This document shows positions 8,601-15,678 of a DNA stretch of 21,953 bases, piece by piece. The notes beneath the pieces were generated by a model, which was given only the letters and a program-made list of their open reading frames with translations, was not told where the DNA came from and did no database searches. Both the position numbers and the translations under genes were made by a program. How positions within the stretch are numbered: the stretch's first letter is position 1; each line of letters opens with the position of its first letter. This stretch comes from Lachnospiraceae bacterium UBA4316 (GTDB lineage Bacteria > Bacillota > Clostridia > Lachnospirales > Lachnospiraceae): assembly GCA_002394535.1 (NCBI GenBank), contig DGUG01000016.1, positions 1 through 21,953 on the forward strand, written 5' to 3'.

Positions 8601-9386
8601 CACGTCTGCCCTTGCCTTCTTGTAATCTTCAAAAGACTGCCTGATCGGTCCGGCATAGAATCCATCATCAAAGGTAACTTCGGTAAGTTCCGTAGAGAAT
8701 GTTGTATGTCTGCAGTGATCACTCCAATACGTATCAAGAACACGTATCTCCGTCATTGACGGATCGCGTTTTTCGTCATTTTTGAAATAGTTCTGTATAT
8801 GGAGAAAATCCTTGAATGTCATCGCAAGTGAAAGAGAATCGTATAGCTGTTTAAGGCTGTTCTCATCCATTGATACAAACCCGTCGAATATTCTGACATC
8901 GGCAGGTTCATCATAATTTGAAACAAGAGTTTCCGGCTTCTCAAATCCTGTCTCTCTTGAATCAACAGGATTGATACAATATGACTTTATAGCCTCGAAT
9001 TCTTCATCGGAAATAGTGCCGCCAAGACAGTAGGTTGTTGCTGTCCTAATAATGGGTAGACTGTCTGCCGACAGGAACTGGACACATTGAACAGCCGAAT
9101 CGGCACGCTGGTCAAACTGCCCCGGAAGATACTCAACCGAGAAAACTCTGTCACCTGCCTCCCTGGGAAAATCTTCCTCGTAAAGATCGTCTACGGGCGG
9201 CTCGCAAAACACACATTTTTCGGCAGTCCCGAAAACTTCATCATCAATGTTTTCAACATCATACCTTATCAGTATCCTGACCTTTTGCAGACCGTCAAGT
9301 CCAAGGTATCCTTTCAGATCGGCAAGAAGCTCACCTGCCGCCGCTGCATATGCACTTTTCTTTTCAACATAGATTCGTCTTACCAT
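5604..9386 (-). CDS. purL: Phosphoribosylformylglycinamidine synthase, single-chain PurS-PurL-PurQ type
   Basis: This enzyme performs the fourth step of purine synthesis, turning FGAR, ATP and glutamine into FGAM. At 1260 residues it is the fused form. It has a PurS-like N-terminal region, then the synthetase core with SDHCRHTTF (222-230), KNETHNHPTEIEPFGGAAT (322-340) and, in the second half, the PSIGGKDSMSGTF loop. The C-terminal class I glutamine amidotransferase domain has FPGTNCEYD at its start, nucleophile Cys1101 in GICNGFQ, and His1168-Glu1170 in SHGEGRF. The N-terminus MVRRIYVEKK is that of the clostridial single-chain family. The ribosome site is AGAGG about 9 bases from the ATG, and the gene starts 17 bases after radA. 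No purine riboswitch or other pur gene is present, so its expression appears tied to its neighbours. Confidence 0.96.
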   Translation of the reverse strand: MVRRIYVEKKSAYAAAAGELLADLKGYLGLDGLQKVRILIRYDVENIDDEVFGTAEKCVFCEPPVDDLYEEDFPREAGDRVFSVEYLPGQFDQRADSAVQCVQFLSADSLPIIRTATTYCLGGTISDEEFEAIKSYCINPVDSRETGFEKPETLVSNYDEPADVRIFDGFVSMDENSLKQLYDSLSLAMTFKDFLHIQNYFKNDEKRDPSMTEIRVLDTYWSDHCRHTTFSTELTEVTFDDGFYAGPIRQSFEDYKKARADVYGDRKDKFICLMDIALMGMKELKKQGKLADQEESDEINACSIVVPVEIDGVEEEWLVSFKNETHNHPTEIEPFGGAATCLGGAIRDPLSGRSYVYQAMRVTGAADPTRPMSETLPGKLPQRKLVRGAAKGYSSYGNQIGLATGFVKEIYHPDYVAKRMEIGAVMGAAKRSNVMRQTSDPGNVIILLGGRTGRDGCGGATGSSKAHTTSSIETCGAEVQKGNAPTERKLQRLFRRPEVSKLIRKCNDFGAGGVSVAIGELADGLRVDLDKVPKKYAGLDGTELAISESQERMAVVVAKEDVDRFLEYSAEENLEAVAVAEVTKEPRLVLMWRGKEIVNLKRAFLDTNGAHQETKVQVNMPEEIDFFGEPIIKSVAKDVQDNDFVSALKDSLSDLNVCSQKGLVEMFDSSIGAGSVLMPYGGKSQLSETQVMIAKLPVYKGKCDTVTMMSYGFDPYLSSWSPYHGAVYAVTESVAKIVAAGGDHSKIRFTFQEYFRRMSEEPSRWSQPFAALLGAFSAQMGFSLPSIGGKDSMSGTFQDIDVPPTLVSFAVDVAKSGDVITGELKEAGNKLVLIEVAKDDYHVVDYKDAADQYKKFHSDSSNKLIRSAYAVDGYGVVCALCKMAFGNGLGFKIEHSVDIRKLFTPGFGWIVAEVAGSDVGKLQSRYTVIGEVTGDSCISYRSDSIGIGEAVSLWKKPLEKVFPTKSNLSTDKLEDKQFDVTQSDRKVYVCKNKVAKPTVFIPVFPGTNCEYDSAKAFERAGADVITCVFANRNADDIRQSVEAFKTGIGRSQLIMFPGGFSAGDEPDGSAKFFATAFRGEVLSDAVMDLLYNRDGLALGICNGFQALIKLGLLPSGKITGQNESSPTLTYNTINRHVSKMAYTKVVSNLSPWLAEAELGGTYVIPVSHGEGRFVAKDEVIRELFENGQVATRYCDPDGNISMDEEYNINGSFAAIEGITSPDGRVFGKMGHSERRGDGVAVNIYGEQDMKIFESGIKYFM

Positions 9387-9402
9387 TACTTTGTTCCTCT
9401 GA

Positions 9403-10770
9403 TCATTTTAATGTTTTAATTGCATCGGAAAGATTTTCCACCGCAATGATTTTTGCATCGCCTATATTTTCGGGAGCCGTGGCATTTGTAGCCGGCATCA
9501 TGATCCTCTTAAACCCAAGTTTGACCGCTTCTGCGGCACGCACATTCGCAAATGACACCGAGCGTACTTCGCCGGAAAGTCCTACTTCTCCGAACATTAC
9601 CATATCTTCAGGAATGGGGGTGCTCGTAAAACTTGAAACGACGGCAAGAGCTACCCCGAGATCTATCGCGGGCTCATTCATCTTCATACCGCCTGCAACG
9701 TTTAGATACGCATCGCACTCACCCATCTTGAAGCCCATACGCTTTTCGAGAACTGCCATTAAGAGATTTACTCTGTTAAAATCAATTCCCGTAGCCTGTC
9801 TTCGCGGAATGCCGAACCCCGATCTGCATACAAGCGCCTGAACTTCCACAAGCATCGGCCTGGTCCCTTCCATAGCACAGACAACGCATGACCCGGCGGA
9901 ATCTTTCGGACGTCCGCTAAGCATATATTCGGACGGATTCGTAACCTCTTCAAGCCCCTGGGAACACATCTCGAAAACACCTATCTCATTAGTCGATCCG
10001 AACCTGTTCTTAGCTGCCCTGACTATTCTGTATGAGGCATAACGATCCCCTTCAAAATACAGAACCGTATCAACCATATGCTCAAGTACGCGTGGCCCGG
10101 CAACAGTTCCTTCCTTCGTAACGTGGCCGACTATAAAGATCGTGATCTGATCTCGCTTGGCGATTTCCATAAGTATATTTGTCGCTTCCCTTACCTGGGA
10201 AACACTTCCCGGTGCGGAGGTAACACTATCAGAATACATCGTCTGTATACTGTCTATAATCACGACTTCAGGTTTATGCTTTTTGATAACTTCCTCTATG
10301 TCGGCAAGATTCGTCTCACATAAAAGAAGCAGACCGTCAGAAAAATCACCTATACGCATGGCGCGCATTTTGATCTGGGAAAGAGATTCCTCCCCGGAGA
10401 TGTATATGACCTTTCTTCCGGCAGCCGAAAGATTCCTGCAAACCTGCAGCAGAAGAGTTGATTTTCCGATACCCGGATCTCCTCCAACCAAAACAAGGGA
10501 GCCCGGTACTATACCGCCTCCCAAAACCCTGTCGAGTTCAGACATCCCGGTATTGTATCTTTGGAAAGATTCCAGCGATACTGCCGTCACACTCGTCGGC
10601 TCCACTGCCTGAATGCGGGATGTGCCCTTGCCAGATTGTGTCGTTCTGCCTACCGGCTCCTCCACAAACGTATTCCACGCCTTGCATGCAGGACACTGCC
10701 CCATCCATTTGGACGATTCATGCCCGCACTCACTGCAGAAGAACACAGTGGAAGGTCTGCCTTTTGCCAT
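9403..10770 (-). CDS. radA: DNA repair/recombination ATPase RadA (Sms)
   Basis: RadA is a RecA-like ATPase that helps branch migration and processing of recombination intermediates. All parts of the 455-residue family form are visible: an N-terminal zinc finger (Cys12, 15, 26, 29 in FFCSECG and GQCPAC), Walker A GDPGIGKST (97-105), Walker B VVIIDS (169-174), the RadA-specific KNRFG motif (254-258), and a C-terminal Lon-like domain (about 275-455). It starts 3 bases after the stop of the 136-residue gene. The only ribosome-like signal (AGAG) lies in that gene's last codons, so translation is likely coupled. The clpC-radA neighbourhood is common in Bacillota and suggests co-regulation of protein and DNA repair. 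Confidence 0.97.
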   Translation of the reverse strand: MAKGRPSTVFFCSECGHESSKWMGQCPACKAWNTFVEEPVGRTTQSGKGTSRIQAVEPTSVTAVSLESFQRYNTGMSELDRVLGGGIVPGSLVLVGGDPGIGKSTLLLQVCRNLSAAGRKVIYISGEESLSQIKMRAMRIGDFSDGLLLLCETNLADIEEVIKKHKPEVVIIDSIQTMYSDSVTSAPGSVSQVREATNILMEIAKRDQITIFIVGHVTKEGTVAGPRVLEHMVDTVLYFEGDRYASYRIVRAAKNRFGSTNEIGVFEMCSQGLEEVTNPSEYMLSGRPKDSAGSCVVCAMEGTRPMLVEVQALVCRSGFGIPRRQATGIDFNRVNLLMAVLEKRMGFKMGECDAYLNVAGGMKMNEPAIDLGVALAVVSSFTSTPIPEDMVMFGEVGLSGEVRSVSFANVRAAEAVKLGFKRIMMPATNATAPENIGDAKIIAVENLSDAIKTLK

Positions 10771-10773
10771 TAA

Positions 10774-11184
10774 TTACTCTGTAACCTTTACGTTTATTTC
10801 TCCTTTGCCACAAAGCTCAACCGAAATGCTGAGCTTACCGCCAAGGTTTGTTTTGATCTTTCCGATATCGCGGCCCGCCACGTTTACGTTATACTCTGTA
10901 TCTTCCTTGAGTCCGACAGTAATCATCGCATCTTCGTCACCGCAAACATTAAAACTTACGCCGTCAGGCTGTACGGTAAAATTATTAACACTTGTTCCGG
11001 GTTCGGACTCGTATACAAACAATCCGTCTCTCTCAAGCTTTGTAAGTTCTTTAAATGTTTTGACCTTGTAGAGATTGCCAAAAGCATCAAAATCTTCCAC
11101 CTTCGCTTTTGCATCAAGTGTGTGGTTACCGAAACTTATTGCTCCCCCGTCTTCCTTGCGGATCAATTCAGAAACTGCAGCCAT
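10774..11184 (-). CDS. Conserved small protein of unknown function between clpC and radA
   Basis: A 136-residue acidic protein beginning MAAVSELIRKEDGGAISFGN. It has no signal peptide or membrane helix, so it is probably cytoplasmic. The N-terminal half has KAKVEDFDAFGNLYKVKTFKELTKLERDGLFVYESEPGT-like alternating segments (given here only as a type: short strands around residues 14-60). The C-terminal half looks like beta-sandwich (about 62-136) with GKIKTNLGGKLSISVEL near the end. From memory, relatives in clostridia carry the label 'endosialidase', but nothing here resembles a glycosidase, so I give no enzymatic role. The start is well supported by GGAGG seven bases from the ATG. It lies 95 bases after clpC, has a possible promoter of its own, and is followed by radA after 3 bases. 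That linkage suggests a role in proteostasis or DNA repair, which is inference only. Confidence 0.85.
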   Translation of the reverse strand: MAAVSELIRKEDGGAISFGNHTLDAKAKVEDFDAFGNLYKVKTFKELTKLERDGLFVYESEPGTSVNNFTVQPDGVSFNVCGDEDAMITVGLKEDTEYNVNVAGRDIGKIKTNLGGKLSISVELCGKGEINVKVTE

Positions 11185-11223
11185 TTACAACCCTCCTATT
11201 CGTTATCTCCGAAATACAGTTTA

Positions 11224-11229
11224 ATTATA
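11224..11229 (-). promoter_or_regulatory. Possible internal -10 box before the 136-residue gene
   Basis: On the minus strand a perfect TATAAT lies about 35 bases upstream of the gene's ribosome site, within the 95-base AT-rich gap after clpC. No good -35 is found at 16-18 bases, so this is a weak call. It is the one place inside the nine-gene array with room for a secondary promoter. I see no GC-rich hairpin with a T run that would act as a clpC terminator. Confidence 0.35.
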
Positions 11230-11279
11230 TTCTAAAACGGATAATTTATCTACAAATATTGTAAACAAAAAACATCTCC

Positions 11280-13709
11280 TTACTTAAATACGATTTTGCC
11301 TCCCTTGGCCGCTATCGTGACATCATCGCCCTCTTTGAATTTTCCTTCAAGTATCTCGAGAGAGAGGGGATCTTCAAGCATCGTCTGGATCGCGCGCCTT
11401 ATTGGACGGGCTCCGAATTTCTTGTCGTTTCCTTTAGCAGCTACAAGCTTCTTGGCCGAATCGGTTATGTGGAGCTTAATACCTCTTGCTTCAAGCGCCC
11501 TTGCGCACAGATCTTTAGTCTGAAGCGATACGATTTTTTTCAGATCGTCATCATTAAGCGTTCTGAATACCACGATCTCGTCGATACGGTTAATAAATTC
11601 GGGCTTGAAGGTGTTTTTGACCTCTTCCATAACACCGGACTTCATGCGGTCATGGTCACTCTTCTCATCCGTCTGCGTAATGAATCCCAGCTTTTTCGGG
11701 TCAATAATACGGTTAGCCCCTGCATTACTCGTCATTATGATTATAGTGTTCTTAAAGCTGACTTTCCGTCCGTTTGAGTCTGTGATGTGACCATCATCAA
11801 GGACCTGAAGGAGGATATTGAAAACGTCCGGATGAGCCTTTTCAATCTCATCAAACAGCACGACCGAATAAGGATTTCTGCGGACTTTTTCGGATAACTG
11901 GCCTCCTTCTTCGAAGCCGACGTATCCCGGAGGAGATCCGATCATCTTCGAGACGGTGTGTTTCTCCATGTATTCCGACATATCAACACGGATAAGTGCG
12001 TTTTCCGTTCCGAACAATACTCTCGCAAGCGTTTTGGAAAGCTCGGTTTTGCCCACACCTGTAGGCCCTAAGAACAGGAAAGATCCGATAGGTCTTCCCG
12101 CTTCTTTGAGTCCGACACGGCCTCGTTTTATTGCACGGGATACTGCACCTACAGCCTCATCCTGTCCTATAACCGAAGATGACAGTTCCTTCTCGAGCCT
12201 GAGCAGTTTGCTGCTTTCGGTCTCTGACAGTCTCTCGGTCGGGATCTTTGTGATCTGGGCAACAATGCTTTCTATATCCGCCTTTGTCACGACAGTACGC
12301 TCTTTTCCCTTCCTTCCCGTCTTCTTTTTTTCTATTGCTTTTGTAAGTTTTTCAGCTTCATGCTTTGCAGCGGAAAATCCTTCAATATCATTATTCTTAA
12401 GACACTGTTCCTCGCGCTTTTCGATCTCGCGGAGTTTCTCTTTCAGATCTCCGACATCTTTCGAGCCCACAAGATTGGAGAGTCTTACTTTTGATGCCGC
12501 TTCATCTATAAGATCTATCGCCTTATCCGGAAGGAATCTGTCGCTTATATATCTTGCAGACAGTTTCGCTGCCGCCTCAAGTGCATCTTCATCATATTTT
12601 ACGTTATGATGTTTCTCGTATCTCGGGGCAATTCCCTTAAGTATCTCTATACAGTCGTTCTCGGTAGGCTCTTCTACATAGATCGGCTGGAATCTTCTCT
12701 CAAGTGCGGCATCTTTTTCAATATGTTTTCTGTACTCATCGTAGGTCGTCGCACCGATAAGCTGAACCTCGCCGCGGGCAAGTGAGGGCTTCAGAATATT
12801 GCTCGCATCAATTGATCCTTCGGCACCGCCCGCACCTATGATCGTGTGTACCTCATCCATGAAAAGGAGAATGTTGCCCTCCATAGTAACTTCACTTATT
12901 ACACGCTTAATTCTCTCTTCAAATTCTCCCCTGTATTTACTTCCGGCAACCATAGCGGAAAGATCAAGAGTAAGCAGTCTTTTATCAGCTACAGTTTCAG
13001 GAACAGTCCCGTCAACTATGCGCTGGGCGAGCCCCTCAACAATTGCCGTCTTACCCACGCCCGGCTCTCCTATAAGACAGGGATTATTTTTGGTCCTTCT
13101 GGAAAGGGTCTGGATCATACGGGTTATTTCTGCATCTCTTCCCACAACAGGATCAAGTTTGCCTTCTGCGGCAAGGGCTGTAAGATCCCGGCTGTAACGG
13201 TCTATCAGCATCCCCTGGCCCATGCCGTTCTGTTTCCCCGTTGCCTTTATCTGTTCCTTATAATCTTCGAGATTTTCTCCCATTGCCACAAGAGTGTCTG
13301 CAAACAGTTTTTGCGGATTAACGGACAAAGTGTTGATAAGACGTACGGCAAGATTATCGGCATCTGATATTATCGCAAGCAGAAGATGCTCCGTTCCTAT
13401 CTCATCGCAATCAAACGATTCGGCAAGTTCCTGTGCAAGATCAAGTATGGATTCCACCTTCGGCGTAAAACCTTCTCTCTCCTTCCTGGCAACTCTTCCG
13501 GGAAGGGCTATCTGCTCATCTATGAGTCTGATAACTTTCTCCTCATCCACATCGTTTGCATGCAGCACGTTTGATGCAACACCGCTTTTTTCCATACATA
13601 AGGCCAAAAGCAGGTGTTCACTGCCTACATATCCGTGCTTGAACTGTGCCGAAAGCTGTCCGGCCATGGTCAGCACCGACCACGCTTTTTCCGTATATTT
13701 TCGTGCCAT
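11280..13709 (-). CDS. clpC: ClpC-type AAA+ unfoldase (ClpP partner)
   Basis: An 809-residue Hsp100 ATPase that unfolds proteins and feeds them to ClpP. Domain order: a double Clp N-domain (about 1-145; GSEHLLLAL and GTEHLLLAI), AAA+ module 1 with Walker A GEPGVGKT (214-221) and Walker B LLFMDE (281-286), a linker with a UVR-like helical segment (about 420-455), and AAA+ module 2 with Walker A GPTGVGKT (548-555), Walker B VVLFDE (616-621) and sensor-2 GARP (766-769). The LGF tripeptide at 674-676 matches the ClpP-docking loop, which ClpB lacks. This separates it from the clpB at the window start. The ribosome site AGAAGGAG is strong. It starts 42 bases after the acidic-tail gene. No CIRCE and no ctsR, mcsA or mcsB genes stand before it, which is unusual for clpC. 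Confidence 0.95.
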   Translation of the reverse strand: MARKYTEKAWSVLTMAGQLSAQFKHGYVGSEHLLLALCMEKSGVASNVLHANDVDEEKVIRLIDEQIALPGRVARKEREGFTPKVESILDLAQELAESFDCDEIGTEHLLLAIISDADNLAVRLINTLSVNPQKLFADTLVAMGENLEDYKEQIKATGKQNGMGQGMLIDRYSRDLTALAAEGKLDPVVGRDAEITRMIQTLSRRTKNNPCLIGEPGVGKTAIVEGLAQRIVDGTVPETVADKRLLTLDLSAMVAGSKYRGEFEERIKRVISEVTMEGNILLFMDEVHTIIGAGGAEGSIDASNILKPSLARGEVQLIGATTYDEYRKHIEKDAALERRFQPIYVEEPTENDCIEILKGIAPRYEKHHNVKYDEDALEAAAKLSARYISDRFLPDKAIDLIDEAASKVRLSNLVGSKDVGDLKEKLREIEKREEQCLKNNDIEGFSAAKHEAEKLTKAIEKKKTGRKGKERTVVTKADIESIVAQITKIPTERLSETESSKLLRLEKELSSSVIGQDEAVGAVSRAIKRGRVGLKEAGRPIGSFLFLGPTGVGKTELSKTLARVLFGTENALIRVDMSEYMEKHTVSKMIGSPPGYVGFEEGGQLSEKVRRNPYSVVLFDEIEKAHPDVFNILLQVLDDGHITDSNGRKVSFKNTIIIMTSNAGANRIIDPKKLGFITQTDEKSDHDRMKSGVMEEVKNTFKPEFINRIDEIVVFRTLNDDDLKKIVSLQTKDLCARALEARGIKLHITDSAKKLVAAKGNDKKFGARPIRRAIQTMLEDPLSLEILEGKFKEGDDVTIAAKGGKIVFK

Positions 13710-13751
13710 ATAAATCTCCTTCTTCCTCTATTGTGAGCCACACCACCTCTA

Positions 13752-15665
13752 TCAATCAAGATTAAGGAACTCGAACTGGAAGTCCTCATCCAGATCAGGC
13801 TCTTCATTTCTGGAGTCGATAAACTGTTGCTGCTGCTTTAACCTTTCTGCCTCGAGTTGTTCGTTCTCTATTCTACGTTGTTCCTCGATTCTCTGCTGCT
13901 GCTCAAACAGCCTCTTCTGTCTCTCTCTTTGTTCTTCTTCGCGAAGTGCGCGGGGTTGTTCCGTCTCGCGAGGTTCTTCGTCTCTGACTACTTTCTTGCG
14001 CGGAGGCAGCTTTTCGCTTTGAGCCGTTCCTTTCCCCGGTCTGTTTTCCTGCTCGCGTTCCTTTTCGAAGCTGCTCCAATCCATCGGTGTAGCTTCCTCG
14101 TACCCTCTTGCCCGTCTCTTCGCCGCCTTCTTTTCTTCCTTCAAGCGCCACTTTTCTTCGCGTTCTCTTTCTTTTCTCTCTCTTTCAAGTTCCTTACGCT
14201 CTCTTCTGGTCAGAGGTCTGTCATATGGATACTCGTCTTCATCGTCTTCATTATCTTCATCATCATCTTCTTCATCTTCGTCTTCGTCGTCTTCTACATC
14301 GCCTTCATCATCTTCATCGTCCGAATTATCTTCCTCATCTTCGGATTCGTCTTCATCCTCTTCTTCATCTTCATCCTCTTCATCGTCTTCTGACAATGAA
14401 CGTCCAACGAGGGAAGCGGCTGTTACGGCCCCGGCACGCCTTGTACGCTGGTCATCCTCTTCTAACTCTTCGTCCTCATCCTCTTCTTCATCATCTTCAT
14501 AATAACCGCCTTCATATATCGCATCAAGGTCTTCTGCGTATTCATGAAGTCTTACAGCGAGTATAATAACTGTTATAAGCAGAATAAGCGCCAGTGCAAC
14601 AAAAACAAGCAGCAGTATCGACTGAATATTCCCCGGAATATAGTCATCAAGTATCCCTGCCGAATCTACCTCCTCTGCTACAGTTCCTCCTTCACTTTCT
14701 GTTACGGCAGCAGTTTGTGCAACCACAAATCTCTGGTATGTTCCTTCATTTTTATCGTACCTGTACCAGCCTTTATTTCCCTCTGAGCTCATGGCGTATA
14801 CAAGGAAAAAATCAGAAGGATCTATGCCGTTTATTGCTGTTGCATTTCCTGCTGCAACACTCTCTTCCATAAATGCCGTAAGAGTCTGTCCGTTCCAGTC
14901 AAGTACAGCCTTCGTATATCCGGCCGGAATCTCGCCCTCGCAATCCGACAGAACGATAATGAAGCGATTTTCTATTCCCTGAATCATCCTGAAATCATCA
15001 AGTGTTCCGGCTTCCTGATCGTATATCATGAACTTTGCGTCACCGCCCGAAGCGTCGGTTGTGTACAGGAGCGTCATATCTCCCATGTCGAATTTGGCGC
15101 ATTCAGTGGTCTGACCGTTATACTCCGTTGTCTCTTTGTGGAACAGTATGGGCTTGAATTCCTCTGCAAAAACAGTCTGGATTACTCTTCCGTCCTGCAG
15201 TTCAATCGTTCCCGGACTGACACCGAGATTTCCTCCTGCTGCGGCATCCAGCGCTGCGGCAGTATCCTCTCCTGAAACCGCGATGGAAACGGAAGCTGTC
15301 TCAGGCTCGGTCGCATCTTCGGCAGTCGCTGTCACCCTGATATCTGCATTTCCTCCGGAAAGAGTTGTAAACTCAACAGTGGCATTGCTTTCTTTGAAAG
15401 TTATTAGACCTCCGCCGCCTCCGCCGTACTCGGCAGAACAATTTACAAAATTAAGCCTGTTTGAGTTGAACTCTACCTGAATATCGGCAGGAGCCGTTCC
15501 CTCGAGGGCAGCAGCGTCGATTGTGACCTTGACGCTATCACCTATTTCACAGCTTTCCTTGTCTGCTGATACGTTAAGCCCCTCCGCATAAACGTTTCCG
15601 GCACCATAATAAACCGATGCCAAAAGAATTAATGCTGCCGTAATGATTTTTACAGTTTGTTTCAT
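13752..15665 (-). CDS. Single-pass membrane protein with cohesin-like outer region and highly acidic cytoplasmic tail
   Basis: A 637-residue protein I cannot assign to a named function. It has a signal peptide (1-27, ending VYA). A beta-rich cohesin- or Ig-like domain follows (about 28-133; LNVSADKESCEIGDSVKVTI), then a second outer region (about 150-315) ending GWYRYDKNEGTYQRF. One membrane helix spans about 346-372. The cytoplasmic tail starts with acid runs at 389-405 and 425-478 that are almost entirely Asp/Glu. A Lys/Arg/Glu-rich segment (483-520), a Gln/Glu/Arg coiled-coil-like segment (575-617) and an acidic-aromatic end (FQFEFLNLD) follow. It begins 13 bases after the hydrolase gene with a strong ribosome site (AAGAAGGAG) that immediately follows that gene's stop codon, and is followed by clpC. 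The layout suggests an envelope sensor or scaffold joining the wall to a cytoplasmic partner, which is inference. Confidence 0.88.
   Translation of the reverse strand: MKQTVKIITAALILLASVYYGAGNVYAEGLNVSADKESCEIGDSVKVTIDAAALEGTAPADIQVEFNSNRLNFVNCSAEYGGGGGGLITFKESNATVEFTTLSGGNADIRVTATAEDATEPETASVSIAVSGEDTAAALDAAAGGNLGVSPGTIELQDGRVIQTVFAEEFKPILFHKETTEYNGQTTECAKFDMGDMTLLYTTDASGGDAKFMIYDQEAGTLDDFRMIQGIENRFIIVLSDCEGEIPAGYTKAVLDWNGQTLTAFMEESVAAGNATAINGIDPSDFFLVYAMSSEGNKGWYRYDKNEGTYQRFVVAQTAAVTESEGGTVAEEVDSAGILDDYIPGNIQSILLLVFVALALILLITVIILAVRLHEYAEDLDAIYEGGYYEDDEEEDEDEELEEDDQRTRRAGAVTAASLVGRSLSEDDEEDEDEEEDEDESEDEEDNSDDEDDEGDVEDDEDEDEEDDDEDNEDDEDEYPYDRPLTRRERKELERERKEREREEKWRLKEEKKAAKRRARGYEEATPMDWSSFEKEREQENRPGKGTAQSEKLPPRKKVVRDEEPRETEQPRALREEEQRERQKRLFEQQQRIEEQRRIENEQLEAERLKQQQQFIDSRNEEPDLDEDFQFEFLNLD
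14232..14393 (-). repeat. Asp/Glu codon low-complexity tract
   Basis: About 54 codons (residues 425-478 of the acidic-tail protein) are nearly all GAA, GAG, GAT or GAC, with only a few Ser, Asn, Gly and Val codons. The plus strand therefore reads as runs of TC-rich triplets (tcttcatcatc and similar). A shorter tract of the same kind lies at about 14451-14513. Synonymous codons vary along the tract, so it is not a pure microsatellite, which suggests selection for charge rather than recent slippage. Confidence 0.85.
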
Positions 15666-15678
15666 GTCTGACTCCTTC

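Noticed and set aside
11956..12609. 217-codon plus-strand open frame
   Set aside because: It is antisense to the well-supported clpC core, Ser/Ala-rich and low in complexity, with no ribosome site or family likeness.
13857..14393. 178-codon plus-strand frame that would encode a very hydrophobic, membrane-like protein
   Set aside because: It is the exact antisense of the Asp/Glu tract and coils of the acidic-tail gene. GAN codons read backwards give Phe, Leu, Ile and Val codons, so the hydrophobicity is an artefact.
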